The notes under the pieces: generated by a model
Seen by the model: only the letters and a program-made list of their open reading frames with translations
Told to the model about the DNA's origin: nothing
The model's database searches: none
Assembly (NCBI GenBank): GCA_022376925.1
Contig: JAIOJX010000004.1
Location: 125,699,123-125,763,122, forward strand
Length of the DNA stretch: 64,000 nucleotides
From: Tragulus kanchil
Lineage: Eukaryota > Chordata > Mammalia > Artiodactyla > Tragulidae
Reading direction: 5' to 3'
Translations under genes and position numbers: made by a program
Part shown: piece after piece, positions 45,413-57,281 of the stretch
How the letters are laid out: every line of letters starts with the position of its first letter
How positions within the stretch are numbered: the first letter of the stretch is position 1

Positions 45413-47586
45413 GAGCAGTCCTTAGAAATCACATGGGCTTTTGGTTGTCACTATGGGTTCTGCTGAGACTTTAGGTTTTGCCAAGATTTGTCTATGGACG
45501 TCTTGGGTACAGGGAAGAAACAAAGGGGATCAAAGGGGAGACTAAGTAGCAGCATTCTGTTTCCATCTTGCCCATTGCAACCAGAGCAGCTCTAAACTTT
45601 AATTTATTGACCCTTTTGAAGTTTCCTCCTTTTACTAATGAAAAAACTTAGTGAGTGTCTTAGATCACTGACATGGCAGATTTAAGAAGGCACAAAAATA
45701 GGATCCTTCCATCTGCTATACCCATGAGCTGTAGAGTATTCTGTTTTACATACCTTTTTTAGGAGGGAGTTTAACTTTCACTGTAATTCTGAGATTCTCA
45801 GTCAAGTCAGTCATATTGCACTCAGATGTCCATGTTATAGGCACTGACTAATGGCTAATGTGATGACTTGAGGAATTATTAAGAAATTGCAGTCATTGAC
45901 TATGATATATGTTCCTTTGACCTTTACTGACCTCATTGCCAGATCTTAACAGACACCTCTAGGTTTGTTACCCATGTCTCCAGATGAAGTCCCTAATTTA
46001 CAGTCAAAAAATTTCAAGGTTGCATTCTCAGCAAAAGACTAAGAGTTATCTTACAACTGTGGTCTCATGTCCCCTTAATCAGTGCACTGATAAAGGAGGA
46101 GATACCAGGTTGGGAGAGCCATTCTATGAATTCTAGCGTCCCCTAATGCTATGATTCTGTAGTCTATTGTGGACTTTGTATTAAGGAAATGATACACCTC
46201 GCTGTGTTTGGAGCATTCCACCTCATATTGTTCATATTCATTAAATGATTAGAGAACATGGAAATTCAGGTATTTTATGTCAAGTCAAAGACTCTGTTTA
46301 GCCAAGATTCTGAAAATTGTATTAAATTGTTAAGGAGATTGTCTAAAATTCATTCTAGTTAAGCTTTAGAGCCCGAGACAGGGGCTTTCTGCTGTTGGAC
46401 TGAAGGATGGAGGCAAGGAGGCAGACCTGAACTTTCAGATTGAGAAGCCTCGACTGAAATGGGAAAAAGAGAGGAAGTGAGTAAATTCAATAGTCGGATG
46501 CTGACTGGAGCAGTCCTTAGAAATCACATGGGCTTTTGGTTGTCACTATGGGTTCTGCTGAGACTTTAGGTTTTGCCAAGATTTGTCTATGGACGTCTTG
46601 GGTACAGGGAAGAAACAAAGGGGATCAAAGGGGAGACTAAGTAGCAGCATTCTGTTTCCATCTTGCCCATTGCAACCAGAGCAGCTCTAAACTTTAATTT
46701 ATTGACCCTTTTGAAGTTTCCTCCTTTACTAATGAAAAACTTAGTGAGTGTCTTAGATCACTGACATGGCAGATTTAAGAAGGCACAAAAATAGGATCCT
46801 TCCATCTGCTATACCCATGAGCTGTAGAGTATTCTGTTTTACATACCTTTTTTAGGAGGGAGTTTAACTTTCACTGTAATTCTGAGATTCTCAGTCAAGT
46901 CAGTCATATTGCACTCAGATGTCCATGTTATAGGCACTGACTAATGGCTAATGTGATGACTTGAGGAATTATTAAGAAATTGCAGTCATTGACTATGATA
47001 TATGTTCCTTTGACCTTTACTGACCTCATTGCCAGATCTTAACAGACACCTCTAGGTTTGTTACCCATGTCTCCAGATGAAGTCCCTAATTTACAGTCAA
47101 AAAATTTCAAGGTTGCATTCTCAGCAAAAGACTAAGAGTTATCTTACAACTGTGGTCTCATGTCCCCTTAATCAGTGCACTGATAAAGGAGGAGATACCA
47201 GGTTGGGAGAGCCATTCTATGAATTCTAGCGTCCCCTAATGCTATGATTCTGTAGTCTATTGTGGACTTTGTATTAAGGAAATGATACACCTCTCTCTGT
47301 GTTTGTAGCATTCCACCTCATATTGTTCATATTCATTAAATGATTAGAGAACATGGAAATTCAGGTATTTTATGTCAAGTCAAAGACTCTGTTTAGCCAA
47401 GATTCTGAAAATTGTATTAAATTGTTAAGGAGATTGTCTAAAATTCATTCTAGTTAAGCTTTAGAGCCCGAGACAGGGGCTTTCTGCTGTTGGACTGAAG
47501 GATGGAGGCAAGGAGGCAGACCTGAACTTTCAGATTGAGAAGCCTCGACTGAAATGGGAAAAAGAGAGGAAGTGAGTAAATTCAAT
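45413..47586. repeat. Direct tandem duplication D14, period about 1095 bp
   Basis: Copy A is 45413-46491, filler is 46492-46507 (AGTCGGATGCTGACTG), and copy B is 46508-47586. Small indels occur (CCTTTTACTAATGAAAAAAC versus CCTTTACTAATGAAAAAC; CACCTCGCTGTG versus CACCTCTCTCTGTG). No gene or named repeat is recognised in the unit. Confidence 0.96.
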
Positions 47587-47969
47587 TAGGAACTGGTAGG
47601 AGCAGATCATATCTGCAGCTGGAAGAGATCAGCTAGCAGCTGCAGCTTGATCATCATGGTGACTGTAATTCAGACAAGAAAATAGACCGTGGGAGGCAAT
47701 CCACTTGCAGTTTCCTTGTGCCAATATTAAAACAATGTTAGGACTTACTGACTTTTTTTTAATGAAGAAGAAAAAGTTCATCAAAGAGAGAACATGATAG
47801 ATTTTTTTTTGTAGAAGAAAAAACAGTAAAAATGACTCTCATTAATTTAAAAAATGCCTGTTTCAAAATATTTAGGTAGTTTCCATTTATAATTTTTCTA
47901 TAAAAAACAATGCTGTGACAAGGGTCTTTGGGGGAGGGGGGAGTTGCTTGCTTCTTTCTTTCTCTCTTT

Positions 47970-48283
47970 TTAAAAAGATTTATTTATTTATTTATTTTGG
48001 GGGGTGGGGAGGGAGGGGAGCAGGCAGACCACTTCTATTGGTCTTTATTTGTCTATTTTCATCCATCTTTGTTCTTTGGCCCATGTGGGCCTCCCATCGC
48101 GGTGGCCTCTGTTGTCGCAGAGCACCGATTCTGAGTGCATGCACTCCAGAGCTCCGGCTTGGTAATTGGACACATGGGTCTAGCTGCTCCGCGGCACGTG
48201 GGATCTTCCCAGGCCAGGGATCGAACCGGCGCCCCTTGCACTGCAAGGCGGTGTCCTTACCCACTGGACCACCAGGGAAGCCC
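47970..48283 (-). mobile_element. CHR-type SINE, GGACAC subfamily, full length
   Basis: Inverted: T-rich tail, (TTTA)n, a G-rich run GGGGGGTGGGGAGGGAGGGG (47999-48018), CCACTTCTATTGG, body with GGACACATGGG and an intact head. Small frames on both strands fall entirely in the SINE. Confidence 0.93.
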
Positions 48284-48340
48284 TCTTTTTCTCTTTTTTA
48301 AAAAAAGTTTTTTTATTTGAATGTATGTGTGTAAATATAC

Positions 48341-48437
48341 GGGCTTCCCAGGCAGCCCTAGTGGTAAAGTACCAGCTTGCCAAAGTAGGAGACATAAGAA
48401 ATGCAGGTTCAATCTCTGGATCAGGAAAACACCCTTG
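48341..48437 (+). mobile_element. Bov-tA SINE, cut by the D15 junction
   Basis: GGGCTTCCCAGGCAGCCCTAG head to ACACCCTTG, where the D15 filler starts. The rear half is missing here but present at 49473-49690. Confidence 0.9.
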
Positions 48438-49101
48438 GGGGCAAAGTATCGAGACCCTGGACAGATTTCATAAATGATTAGAGAACATAAATTCAGGTAT
48501 TTTATGTCAAGTCAAAGACTCTGTTTAGCCAAGATTCTGAAAATTGTATTAAATTGTTAAGGAGATTGTCTAAAATTCATTCTAGTTAAGCTTTAGAGCC
48601 CGAGACAGGGGCTTTCTGCTGTTGGACTGAAGGATGGAGGCAAGGAGGCAGACCTGAACTTTCAGATTGAGAAGCCTCGACTGAAATGGGAAAAAGAGAG
48701 GAAGTGAGTAAATTCAATTAGGAACTGGTAGGAGCAGATCATATCTGCAGCTGGAAGAGATCAGCTAGCAGCTGCAGCTTGATCATCATGGTGACTGTAA
48801 TTCAGACAAGAAAATAGACCGTGGGAGGCAATCCACTTGCAGTTTCCTTGTGCCAATATTAAAACAATGTTAGGACTTACTGACTTTTTTTTAATGAAGA
48901 AGAAAAAGTTCATCAAAGAGAGAACATGATAGATTTTTTTTTGTAGAAGAAAAAACAGTAAAAATGACTCTCATTAATTTAAAAAATGCCTGTTTCAAAA
49001 TATTTAGGTAGTTTCCATTTATAATTTTTCTATAAAAAACAATGCTGTGACAAGGGTCTTTGGGGGAGGGGGGAGTTGCTTGCTTCTTTCTTTCTCTCTT
49101 T

Positions 49102-49415
49102 TTAAAAAGATTTATTTATTTATTTATTTTGGGGGGTGGGGAGGGAGGGGAGCAGGCAGACCACTTCTATTGGTCTTTATTTGTCTATTTTCATCCATCT
49201 TTGTTCTTTGGCCCATGTGGGCCTCCCATCGCGGTGGCCTCTGTTGTCGCAGAGCACCGATTCTGAGTGCATGCACTCCAGAGCTCCGGCTTGGTAATTG
49301 GACACATGGGTCTAGCTGCTCCGCGGCACGTGGGATCTTCCCAGGCCAGGGATCGAACCGGCGCCCCTTGCACTGCAAGGCGGTGTCCTTACCCACTGGA
49401 CCACCAGGGAAGCCC
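49102..49415 (-). mobile_element. CHR-type SINE, second copy in D15
   Basis: Same insertion as 47970-48283. Confidence 0.93.
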
Positions 49416-49472
49416 TCTTTTTCTCTTTTTTAAAAAAAGTTTTTTTATTTGAATGTATGTGTGTAAATATAC

Positions 49473-49690
49473 GGGCTTCCCAGGCAGCCCTAGTGGTAAA
49501 GTACCAGCTTGCCAAAGTAGGAGACATAAGAAATGCAGGTTCAATCTCTGGATCAGGAAAACACCCTTGAGCATGGCAACCCACTCCAGTATTCTTGCCT
49601 GGAGAATCCCATGGACAGAGGAGCCTGGTGGTCTCTGTCCATAGGGTCACAAAGAGTCGGACACAACTGAAATGACTTAGAACACAGCAC
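49473..49690 (+). mobile_element. Bov-tA SINE, complete
   Basis: GGGCTTCCCAGGCAGCCC head, GGATCAGGAAAACACCC, TTCTTGCCTGGAGAATCCC and GAGTCGGACACAACTG. The full version of the element truncated at 48437. Confidence 0.92.
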
Positions 49691-49721
49691 TTGTGAATAT
49701 ATATGTTTTTGAACACCCCTC

Positions 49722-49843
49722 TTTGTAGTTTTTGTTGTTGGCCACACTGTGTGGCATGCAGGATCTTAGTCCCTGACCAGGGATTGAACCTGTACCCCCT
49801 GGAGTGGAAGTGCAGAGTCAACCACTGGGCCACCAGGGAACTC
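49722..49843 (-). mobile_element. CHR-2-like short SINE
   Basis: TTGGCCACACTGTGTGGC, GGATCTTAGTCCCTGACC, AGGGATTGAACC and CCACTGGGCCACCAGGGAA, in inverted orientation. Confidence 0.88.
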
Positions 49844-50200
49844 TGAACTTATTTCTTATTGGACACATCTTAATTTTTTCCTTAGAATAAACAGCTAGAA
49901 TTTAAATTTCTAAGGTAAAGGATATATATATATATGTAATTAAGGTTTTGATATGTAATCAAACTATTTCTTTAAAACTTTTGGAAGAATTATTTTCCTA
50001 TGAATTGCCTACCATTCATCAGAGATTAATAAAAATTAAGGATACACTGTTGTTTCAGAGGCTCCTGAAGTTAGATGAAACTCTCTGGAGCCAAATAGAT
50101 CACTTCTACTGTATTAGGTTTTGTGAGCACCCTGCTCTCTATTGAGCCCTGTCTGTCTTATTAATACTCAAGGTAACAATTAAGTGAACTATTGAGCCAC
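49844..50200. other. No gene or named repeat recognised
   Basis: Contains a short (AT)n run near 49923. Nothing else identified. Confidence 0.45.
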
Positions 50201-50202
50201 AT

Positions 50203-50385
50203 CAGTTCAGTCGCTCAGTTGTGTCCGACTCCTTGTGACCTCATGGACTACAGCACGCCAGGCTTTCCTGTCCTTCATCATCTCCCAGAGCTTGCTCAAA
50301 CTCATGTCCATTGACTCAGTGAGACCATCCAATCATCTCATCCTCTGTCATTCCCTTCTCCTTTTGCCTTCAGTTTTTTTCTAGT
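50203..50385 (-). mobile_element. BovB LINE 3' end fragment
   Basis: CAGTTCAGTCGCTCAGTTGTG, GTCCGACTCCTTGTGACC and GCCAGGCTTTCCTGTCC are the inverted BovB 3' end. About 180 bp only. Its right edge falls inside duplication D16. Confidence 0.85.
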
Positions 50386-50631
50386 GGGATCCAGCATCCT
50401 TCTATTGATGTTTTTTCAGCAGCTAGTTGCAATTATGGTGTTCTTGCAGGAGAAGATGAGTACACATCCTTCTACTCCGCTATCTTGAGTTGTACTATTG
50501 AGCTACTTGGGACTACTGAATTCTTTCTCTTGAGAATTTGAGCCAATAGGCATGATGTCAAGACACTTTCAGAATGTAACTAAACATATTAGATCCTGGA
50601 GTTCTAAGGTCTAGCAGAGTTGGGATGAAGC

Positions 50632-50880
50632 ATGGACATGTGGCAAACAACAGAGAAGCTGAAACAGAAAAAATTTTCAGTAGAATACTACACAGCTGTA
50701 AAAAGAAATGCAGAAGAATCAGTCCTAATGAGGTTGCTGGATCTAGAACCTATCATAAAAAGTGAAGTAAGTCAAAAAGAGAAGGACAAGTACCATATAC
50801 TAACACATATATATGGAATCTAGTAGGATGGTGATGATGGCACATGCAGTGAAGCGATGCAAAAACAGACATGGACAGTA
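50632..50880 (+). mobile_element. L1 LINE ORF2 C-terminal remnant
   Basis: A 63-codon frame contains VEYYTAVKRN and EVSQKEKDKYH, matching the very end of L1 ORF2 (EYYSAIKKN ... SEVSQ-EKDKYH pattern), and ends at TATGGAATCTAG as such copies do. Without the rest of ORF2 this is a fossil. Second copy at 51750-51998. Confidence 0.75.
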
Positions 50881-51460
50881 GACATATGGACATTGTGGAG
50901 AAAGAACAGTGGTTGAGAGGTGTAAAGGAAGTAGCATGACAACCTATACTATCATATGTGAAAAAAAAAAGCTATTGCCATTGCACTGTGAGAAAAGGGG
51001 ATCCTGCAGAGATGCTGTGTGAAGGCCTGGAGGGGTGGGATGTGGGGGATACACATATGACTCATCTGAGATCATACATATCTGTAAACAACAAAACTCT
51101 GTAAAAGTAAAAAATAAAATAAAAATTAAAAAAAAAACAGAAGAAAAAAAGAAAAGTAAAAAAGAAGTGATGCAGAGAAAGAAGCAGATCTTGATCATCA
51201 GGTATCGCATAGCTGAGGAGGTTCAATGCTGTAGTTCCTGTGGTCCCATCAGTATATTGTGTAGTTTGTTTTGTAAAACCCTCCTGTGATTTCTTAAATT
51301 TCATCTATGTTGACTTCCATGCAAGATACCTGACTCCAGGTAAAATGCAAACCTGTTTGCTTCAGACATATAAGTCATTTATTTGTAGAACAGATCTTAG
51401 CATACACAGAGTCTATTGACCTTCAAACATGAATAGAACCAATGTTTTCAAAATATAAAT
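50881..51460. other. No named repeat beyond the L1 remnant
   Basis: Possible continuing L1 3' UTR with an A-rich tract (51095-51165). Repeated in D16. The small frames are low-complexity lysine- or phenylalanine-rich translations of the A-rich tract. Confidence 0.45.
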
Positions 51461-51749
51461 CATCTATCTGATCCCTTCTCCTTTTGCCTTCAGTTTTTCT
51501 AGTGGGATCCAGCATCCTTCTATTGATGTTTTTTCAGCAGCTAGTTGCAATTATGGTGTTCTTGCAGGAGAAGATGAGTACACATCCTTCTACTCCGCTA
51601 TCTTGAGTTGTACTATTGAGCTACTTGGGACTACTGAATTCTTTCTCTTGAGAATTTGAGCCAATAGGCATGATGTCAAGACACTTTCAGAATGTAACTA
51701 AACATATTAGATCCTGGAGTTCTAAGGTCTAGCAGAGTTGGGATGAAGC

Positions 51750-51998
51750 ATGGACATGTGGCAAACAACAGAGAAGCTGAAACAGAAAAAATTTTCAGTA
51801 GAATACTACACAGCTGTAAAAAGAAATGCAGAAGAATCAGTCCTAATGAGGTTGCTGGATCTAGAACCTATCATAAAAAGTGAAGTAAGTCAAAAAGAGA
51901 AGGACAAGTACCATATACTAACACATATATATGGAATCTAGTAGGATGGTGATGATGGCACATGCAGTGAAGCGATGCAAAAACAGACATGGACAGTA
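51750..51998 (+). mobile_element. L1 ORF2 remnant, second copy in D16
   Basis: Same sequence as 50632-50880, carried by the duplication. Confidence 0.75.
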
Positions 51999-52714
51999 GA
52001 CATATGGACATTGTGGAGAAAGAACAGTGGTTGAGAGGTGTAAAGGAAGTAGCATGACAACCTATACTATCATATGTGAAAAAAAAAAGCTATTGCCATT
52101 GCACTGTGAGAAAAGGGGATCCTGCAGAGATGCTGTGTGAAGGCCTGGAGGGGTGGGATGTGGGGGATACACATATGACTCATCTGAGATCATACATATC
52201 TGTAAACAACAAAACTCTGTAAAAGTAAAAAGTAAAATAAAAATTAAAAAAAAAACAGAAGAAAAAAAGAAAAGTAAAAAAGAAGTGATGCAGAGAAAGA
52301 AGCAGATCTTGATCATCAGGTATCGCATAGCTGAGGAGGTTCAATGCTGTAGTTCCTGTGGTCCCATCAGTATATTGTGTAGTTTGTTTTGTAAAACCCT
52401 CCTGTGATTTCTTAAATTTCATCTATGTTGACTTCCATGCAAGATACCTGACTCCAGGTAAAATGCAAACCTGTTTGCTTCAGACATATAAGTCATTTAT
52501 TTGTAGAACAGATCTTAGCATACACAGAGTCTATTGACCTTCAAACATGAATAGAACCAATGTTTTCAAAATATAAATTAGGATATTACTGACAAAAGAT
52601 TACGTTTTAGACTAGTACATTTATACAGACAAGACTTAGTCTTAACTGTTGGAGCATATAGGCCTTCATTCACCCAATTTGGCTTTGATTTAACTAGTAA
52701 AATGTGAAGTTCTA

Positions 52715-52884
52715 GTAACATTCTCAAACTTCACACACATCAAAAATTTTCAGGGGCTTGTTGCAACACAGAGTACCTCTAGTTCAGTAGTTCTGGCATA
52801 GGGACTAAACATTTCTATTTCTTACAAGTTCTCAGTTGATGCTGAAGCTTCTATCTTTGGGATCACACTTTTAAGAACCATCAA
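52715..52884 (+). mobile_element. MER5-like DNA transposon fragment
   Basis: CATTCTCAAACTTCACAC, GGGACTAAACATTTCTATTTC, TGATGCTGAAGC and TTTAAGAACCATC follow MER5A order. Diverged. Confidence 0.6.
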
Positions 52885-53059
52885 GATAGAAACAGTGTAG
52901 GAAGATCCCTCAGGGAAGAGAATGACAATTTCTCATGTGTTTTTCTTGTTACTCTTAGGAAGATCTTAGCATTAACTCTTTCTTTATCCTCCTCTTTCCT
53001 CTTCTTTACTATACATCCAACCTCTATTAATTGTAAATTCTTTCTCTTCGCTGCCCAAG

Positions 53060-53176
53060 TAACTGCTAGCACCCCAAGGGCAGGGACTAGGTTATTTTAT
53101 TTGTGTATCTCCACTCACTAGCACCATACCTAGACCTAGCAGGCATGAAATACAACTGTGTTGAATGAATGAAGGA
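53060..53176 (+). mobile_element. L2 LINE 3' end
   Basis: CAAGGGCAGGGACTAGGTTATTTTATTTGTG, ACTAGCACCATACC and GTTGAATGAATGAAGGAATG are the familiar L2 3' terminus. Confidence 0.8.
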
Positions 53177-53750
53177 ATGCATGAAAATTCCTTTCTTGTT
53201 GACTTTTTAGGTTCTTGAAAAAGACTGTCTCTGGTGGATGTGATCCCTTCATTTCTCTCTGGTAAAATTGGGAGGCTATTGCTTATCTCTTTCTTGACCT
53301 TTCTTGTAAGAATATAAGTGACAGTGAGGACAGAATACGGGCAAGATAAGGGAGGGCATGTGTGTGTATACACATGCATGTGTGTGCTTTGTTTTCTTTT
53401 ATTTCCTTTGTGGTGTTCATCATATGATATAACAACTGTGTGAGTCAGTGGATTTGAGCATCTCCTCCAAATCATGTATCTCCTTGAAGAATGTCCAGTT
53501 CATAGAAAGTTTTGTTTTGCCCTTCGTGGCTTACAAGTCTGGGTTTTGCTTGGTAGCAATGCATAACCCACAAAACTAGATGGTCATCCAGTCATGTAAT
53601 TTCTTGTGACTCAAAAGGTATCTTGATATAGCACAGAAAGTATTAGACTAGGGATTAGCAAGCTGAGACAGGATTCTAGTCTTAAATTTTCCTAATTTGC
53701 ATGCTCTTAGCCAGGTGTCTGAAACTGATTGTACAATGAAAGCTTTAATA
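53177..53750. other. No gene or named repeat recognised
   Basis: Contains a short TGTGTGTG tract near 53360. The 127-codon minus-strand frame at 53092-53475 overlaps the L2 end and shows no domain. Confidence 0.5.
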
Positions 53751-53752
53751 CT

Positions 53753-53872
53753 GGGGCTTTCCTGGCAGTCCAGTGGTTGGGCCCCCAGGCTTCCACTGCT
53801 GGTGGGTGTGGGGTCAGTCCCTGGTTGGGGAATGAAGATCCTACATGCCACATGGCACTGCCAAGAAAAAGA
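53753..53872 (+). mobile_element. CHR-2-like short SINE
   Basis: GGGGCTTTCCTGGCAGTCCAG head, TGGGGTCAGTCCCTGG in place of the B box, and CCTACATGCCACATGGCAC. TTTAATAC flanks both sides (53744-53751 and 53875-53882), a probable target-site duplication. Confidence 0.82.
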
Positions 53873-53904
53873 GATTTAATACAAATAATCTGAATATTCT
53901 TTCC

Positions 53905-56113
53905 AAATCTTAACACTCATAGCATCTGTGAGGTTGAAAGGAGTATTTTGTCAAGAGTGTGATATGCTTTAGGCATATGCTTATTATGGTTATTTTCATA
54001 CTCAGGTTTGGCTCATGTGTTTTTTCGGTGATGAAGAGATTGCTGAAATAAATTGTTCCAAAGGACTATAAATGATGTTGTGTAGCAGCTGCCTGCCCTG
54101 TGTGTTTAGATCTTCTAGGAGTGAATGGGAAAGCGTATTTAAAGAGAAGGAGTCAGTCAGGAGAGAGTTTTGCATTTATTCCCACAGTGAAGGAAGCTAG
54201 AGTTTTTGCCCAGATCTGAGTAATTTTTCAATGAGTAGGGATCAGACCCATCAATACATTATTTTCTCTGAGTATTTATGGTTTGTTCTGTATCTTGTCT
54301 CTATGGAACTTTCTGAGCTAAGAGATTGTATGTTTGACTCTTGAATAAGATAATGTGATCTCAGAAATATCCTTTTTGGCAACCAAAGAAAGTCCAGATT
54401 TAAAGTATCAGCATGGTCACTTGCTAACATTTTCCAAGTGTCCAGCTGTTATCCTTACAAGAAGTTCATGTCTTGGTCTTGGGAAGTATTGTTTACAGCA
54501 GTGTCACAATGGCAGAAGAGTTGGTAAGAATGTGTTTTCTGCATATTTGACTTGTGAAAGAAAAACAATTGGGGGAAGTGATGATGAGGGTGGAGAGACA
54601 TATTTTCATGGTGATGAAGTCACAGCAAATTTCCAGAGGAAGAACTGTCACTTTCTTGACCTTTTAAGATTCTTCATGAAGTTTAATTCTCTGATCAGTT
54701 TCCTAACTCAGAGGAATTAGGTCTGATTTTGAAAATTAGGGTAGTGGACCGTAGATTCTGCCTTTCATGGGAGCTATCTTTAAGGTGATCCTTAAACTAC
54801 ATGGTGTATTTAAGATCAAGTAAGATATTTACTCACTTTCATTTTCAGTTTTCTGATAGTCTTTATTTTAAAAAAGAGACAAAAACAGAAACCCTTAACC
54901 AACTGGATTGAATGTTAGCTGTTCTTTAGTGGGGCATGTTTCCTTTTGGCAGCAGGAAGGTGTATTTGACCTTCCTTTGGGTTCCTTTTAAAGAAAACTT
55001 GCATCAAAGTAAATCTTAACACTCATAGCATCTGTGAGGTTGAAAGGAGTATTTTGTCAAGAGTGTGATATGCTTTAGGCATATGCTTATTATGTTATTT
55101 TCCTACTCAGGTTTGGCTCATGTGTTTTTTCGGTGATGAAGAGATTGCTGAAATAAATTGTTCCAAAGGACTATAAATGATGTTGTGTAGCAGCTGCCTG
55201 CCCTGTGTGTTTAGATCTTCTAGGAGTGAATGGGAAAGCGTATTTAAAGAGAAGGAGTCAGTCAGGAGAGAGTTTTGCATTTATTCCCACAGTGAAGGAA
55301 GCTAGAGTTTTTGCCCAGATCTGAGTAATTTTTCAATGAGTAGGGATCAGACCCATCAATACATTATTTTCTCTGAGTATTTATGGTTTGTTCTGTATCT
55401 TGTCTCTATGGAACTTTCTGAGCTAAGAGATTGTATGTTTGACTCTTGAATAAGATAATGTGATCTCAGAAATATCCTTTTTGGCAACCAAAGAAAGTCC
55501 AGATTTAAAGTATCAGCATGGTCACTTGCTAACATTTTCCAAGTGTCCAGCTGTTATCCTTACAAGAAGTTCATGTCTTGGTCTTGGGAAGTATTGTTTA
55601 CAGCAGTGTCACAATGGCAGAAGAGTTGGTAAGAATGTGTTTTCTGCATATTTGACTTGTGAAAGAAAAACAATTGGGGGAAGTGATGATGAGGGTGGAG
55701 AGACATATTTTCATGGTGATGAAGTCACAGCAAATTTCCAGAGGAAGAACTGTCACTTTCTTGACCTTTTAAGATTCTTCATGAAGTTTAATTCTCTGAT
55801 CAGTTTCCTAACTCAGAGGAATTAGGTCTGATTTTGAAAATTAGGGTAGTGGACCGTAGATTCTGCCTTTCATGGGAGCTATCTTTAAGGTGATCCTTAA
55901 ACTACATGGTGTATTTAAGATCAAGTAAGATATTTACTCACTTTCATTTTCAGTTTTCTGATAGTCTTTATTTTAAAAAAGAGACAAAAACAGAAACCCT
56001 TAACCAACTGGATTGAATGTTAGCTGTTCTTTAGTGGGGCATGTTTCCTTTTTGGCAGCAGGAAGGTGTATTTGACTTCCTGGGTTCCTTTTAAGAAACT
56101 TGATCAAAGTAAA
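53905..56113. repeat. Direct tandem duplication D17, period about 1102-1106 bp
   Basis: Copy A is 53905-55013 and copy B starts at 55011, sharing AAA. Copy ends differ by several run-length changes: CCTTCCTTTGGGTTCC...AAAGAAAACTTGCATC in A, and CTTCCTGGGTTCC...AAGAAACTTGATC in B. The unit has no recognised repeat. A 121-codon frame (54355-54720, 55460-55825) is intact in both. Confidence 0.96.
54355..54720 (+). other. 121-codon open frame, probably fortuitous
   Basis: An ATG-to-TAG frame without any domain, signal peptide, membrane segment or repeat that I recognise. It is repeated at 55460-55825 because it lies in D17. No splice context, promoter or polyadenylation signal argues for a gene. 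The length is unusual for this AT-rich DNA but not beyond chance in 64 kb. Confidence 0.25.
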
Positions 56114-56129
56114 ATATACGCATATCAGC

Positions 56130-56600
56130 AAAGTATACATAGCAACAGTATAAAATTCATTAAATTTTTAGATACTGAACATACCTATCTAACCAGCTCT
56201 TAGAGTAAAAAATAAAACACAATCATCATCACAAAAGCCCCTTTATATTCTGTTCTAGTCCTATTTCCTCTTCCCCCCTATGGTAAACATGACGTTGACT
56301 TCTAACAACATATTAATGGATTACTTTTGCCTGTTCTTATACTTTTAATCATATTTTGGTCATGTTAGAGTCATTATTCACTGTGTGCTTTTTTGTATCT
56401 GTCTTCTTTCATTCAACATTATATTGGTGAGGGTCATCATGTTGCATATAGTTGCTGTTCATTCTCATTTGTGAATAATGTGTACATGCATATTATTTAC
56501 TTATCAATCTTTACTGTTGATGGACTTTAGGTATTTTTATTTTTCTGGCCACTACGAATGGTTTGTCTAGGAACATGCTAGGATAGTGTGGAATTGCTTG
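56130..56600 (-). mobile_element. Old L1 LINE 3' end
   Basis: TCTTTCATTCAACATTATATTGG, GAGGGTCATCATGTTGC, TTCATTCTCATTTGTG and TACGAATGGTTTG follow the order of an inverted L1M-type 3' UTR. Confidence 0.75.
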
Positions 56601-56607
56601 GTCATAA

Positions 56608-56672
56608 GATGGAGACTGGCAGGCTACAGTTCATGGGGTTGCCAAGAATCAGACATGACTGAGCACACCAGA
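56608..56672 (+). mobile_element. Bov-tA SINE, rear fragment
   Basis: GGCAGGCTACAGTTCATGGGG, AAGAATCAGACATGACTGAGC. Only the last about 65 bases remain (5' truncated). Confidence 0.85.
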
Positions 56673-57281
56673 TATGCATAAATTCAGCTTTAGTAAATAT
56701 GAACACTACCAAATAGTTTTCTAAAGTTGTACGGTTTACTGTCTCATTCTAGGGTTCTTTTGATTGGTATTAAAGAAGTTCAAAGGGAGAGGATGGTTCA
56801 GCAAAGGGCCCTGATAGTAAAACCAGACTGTGGTAAAGGGTAAAACCCTGATAAATGCATTTTTCATTCCCATAGCTCTGATTTTTTCCCAACTCTTGTT
56901 TCATGAAATTCTTACTTTCTGTGCCTCTTTGGTTTAACTGAAGGTGGACACTAAGGTGAATTTGCCATGAGATTCCTACAAGATATGAAGTGATTTAAAA
57001 TAATTGTTACAGAGTCTTCACTAATAAAAACTGTTTTAAAAGACATTTAAATTTTCTTTTAAAAGACTCCTTAAAAAATCATCTCTCTCTGAGTAGTATC
57101 AAGAAAATGTGAAATAAAATCCATTTCTTTCTTGGTGGTCATTAATCACCTTGCAACAGGCTTCGCACTAAACTAAGAAAGACAAAGTGAAATGGTAGAA
57201 TGTTGGAACAGTCCTTATTTGAAGGGAAAAAAAGCATTTCAGTGGGAGCAACAACACAGCACCTATGAACACGTACTGACA

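Larger units (their letters stand above)
47337..49569. repeat. Direct tandem duplication D15, period 1132-1134 bp
   Basis: Copy A is 47337-48437, a 33-base filler is 48438-48470, and copy B is 48471-49569. Copy B starts with a 2-base loss (ACATAAATTC for ACATGGAAATTC). Copy A ends inside a Bov-tA, which is complete only in copy B. Overlaps the end of D14, so TAAATGATTAGAGAACAT occurs three times. Confidence 0.97.
50352..52578. repeat. Direct tandem duplication D16, period 1118-1120 bp
   Basis: Copy A is 50352-51460, filler is 51461-51471 (CATCTATCTGA), and copy B is 51472-52578. Copy B has two T fewer in the first poly-T. One substitution is seen (AAAAAATAAAA versus AAAAAGTAAAA near 51110/52230). 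Confidence 0.97.

Noticed and set aside
6323..49569. Regularly spaced direct repeats as a possible CRISPR-like or satellite array
   Set aside because: Each unit differs in sequence from all the others and is a complete 1-kb block repeated only twice. There is no common repeat, spacer pattern or cas gene, and the genome is mammalian.
49312..49833. A 173-codon minus-strand frame
   Set aside because: It runs through three different SINEs (CHR-2, Bov-tA and CHR-type) in a row. It is a chance read-through of repeats.
50944..51304. Phenylalanine/lysine-rich frames on both strands
   Set aside because: These are translations of an A-rich tract behind the L1 remnant and have low complexity.
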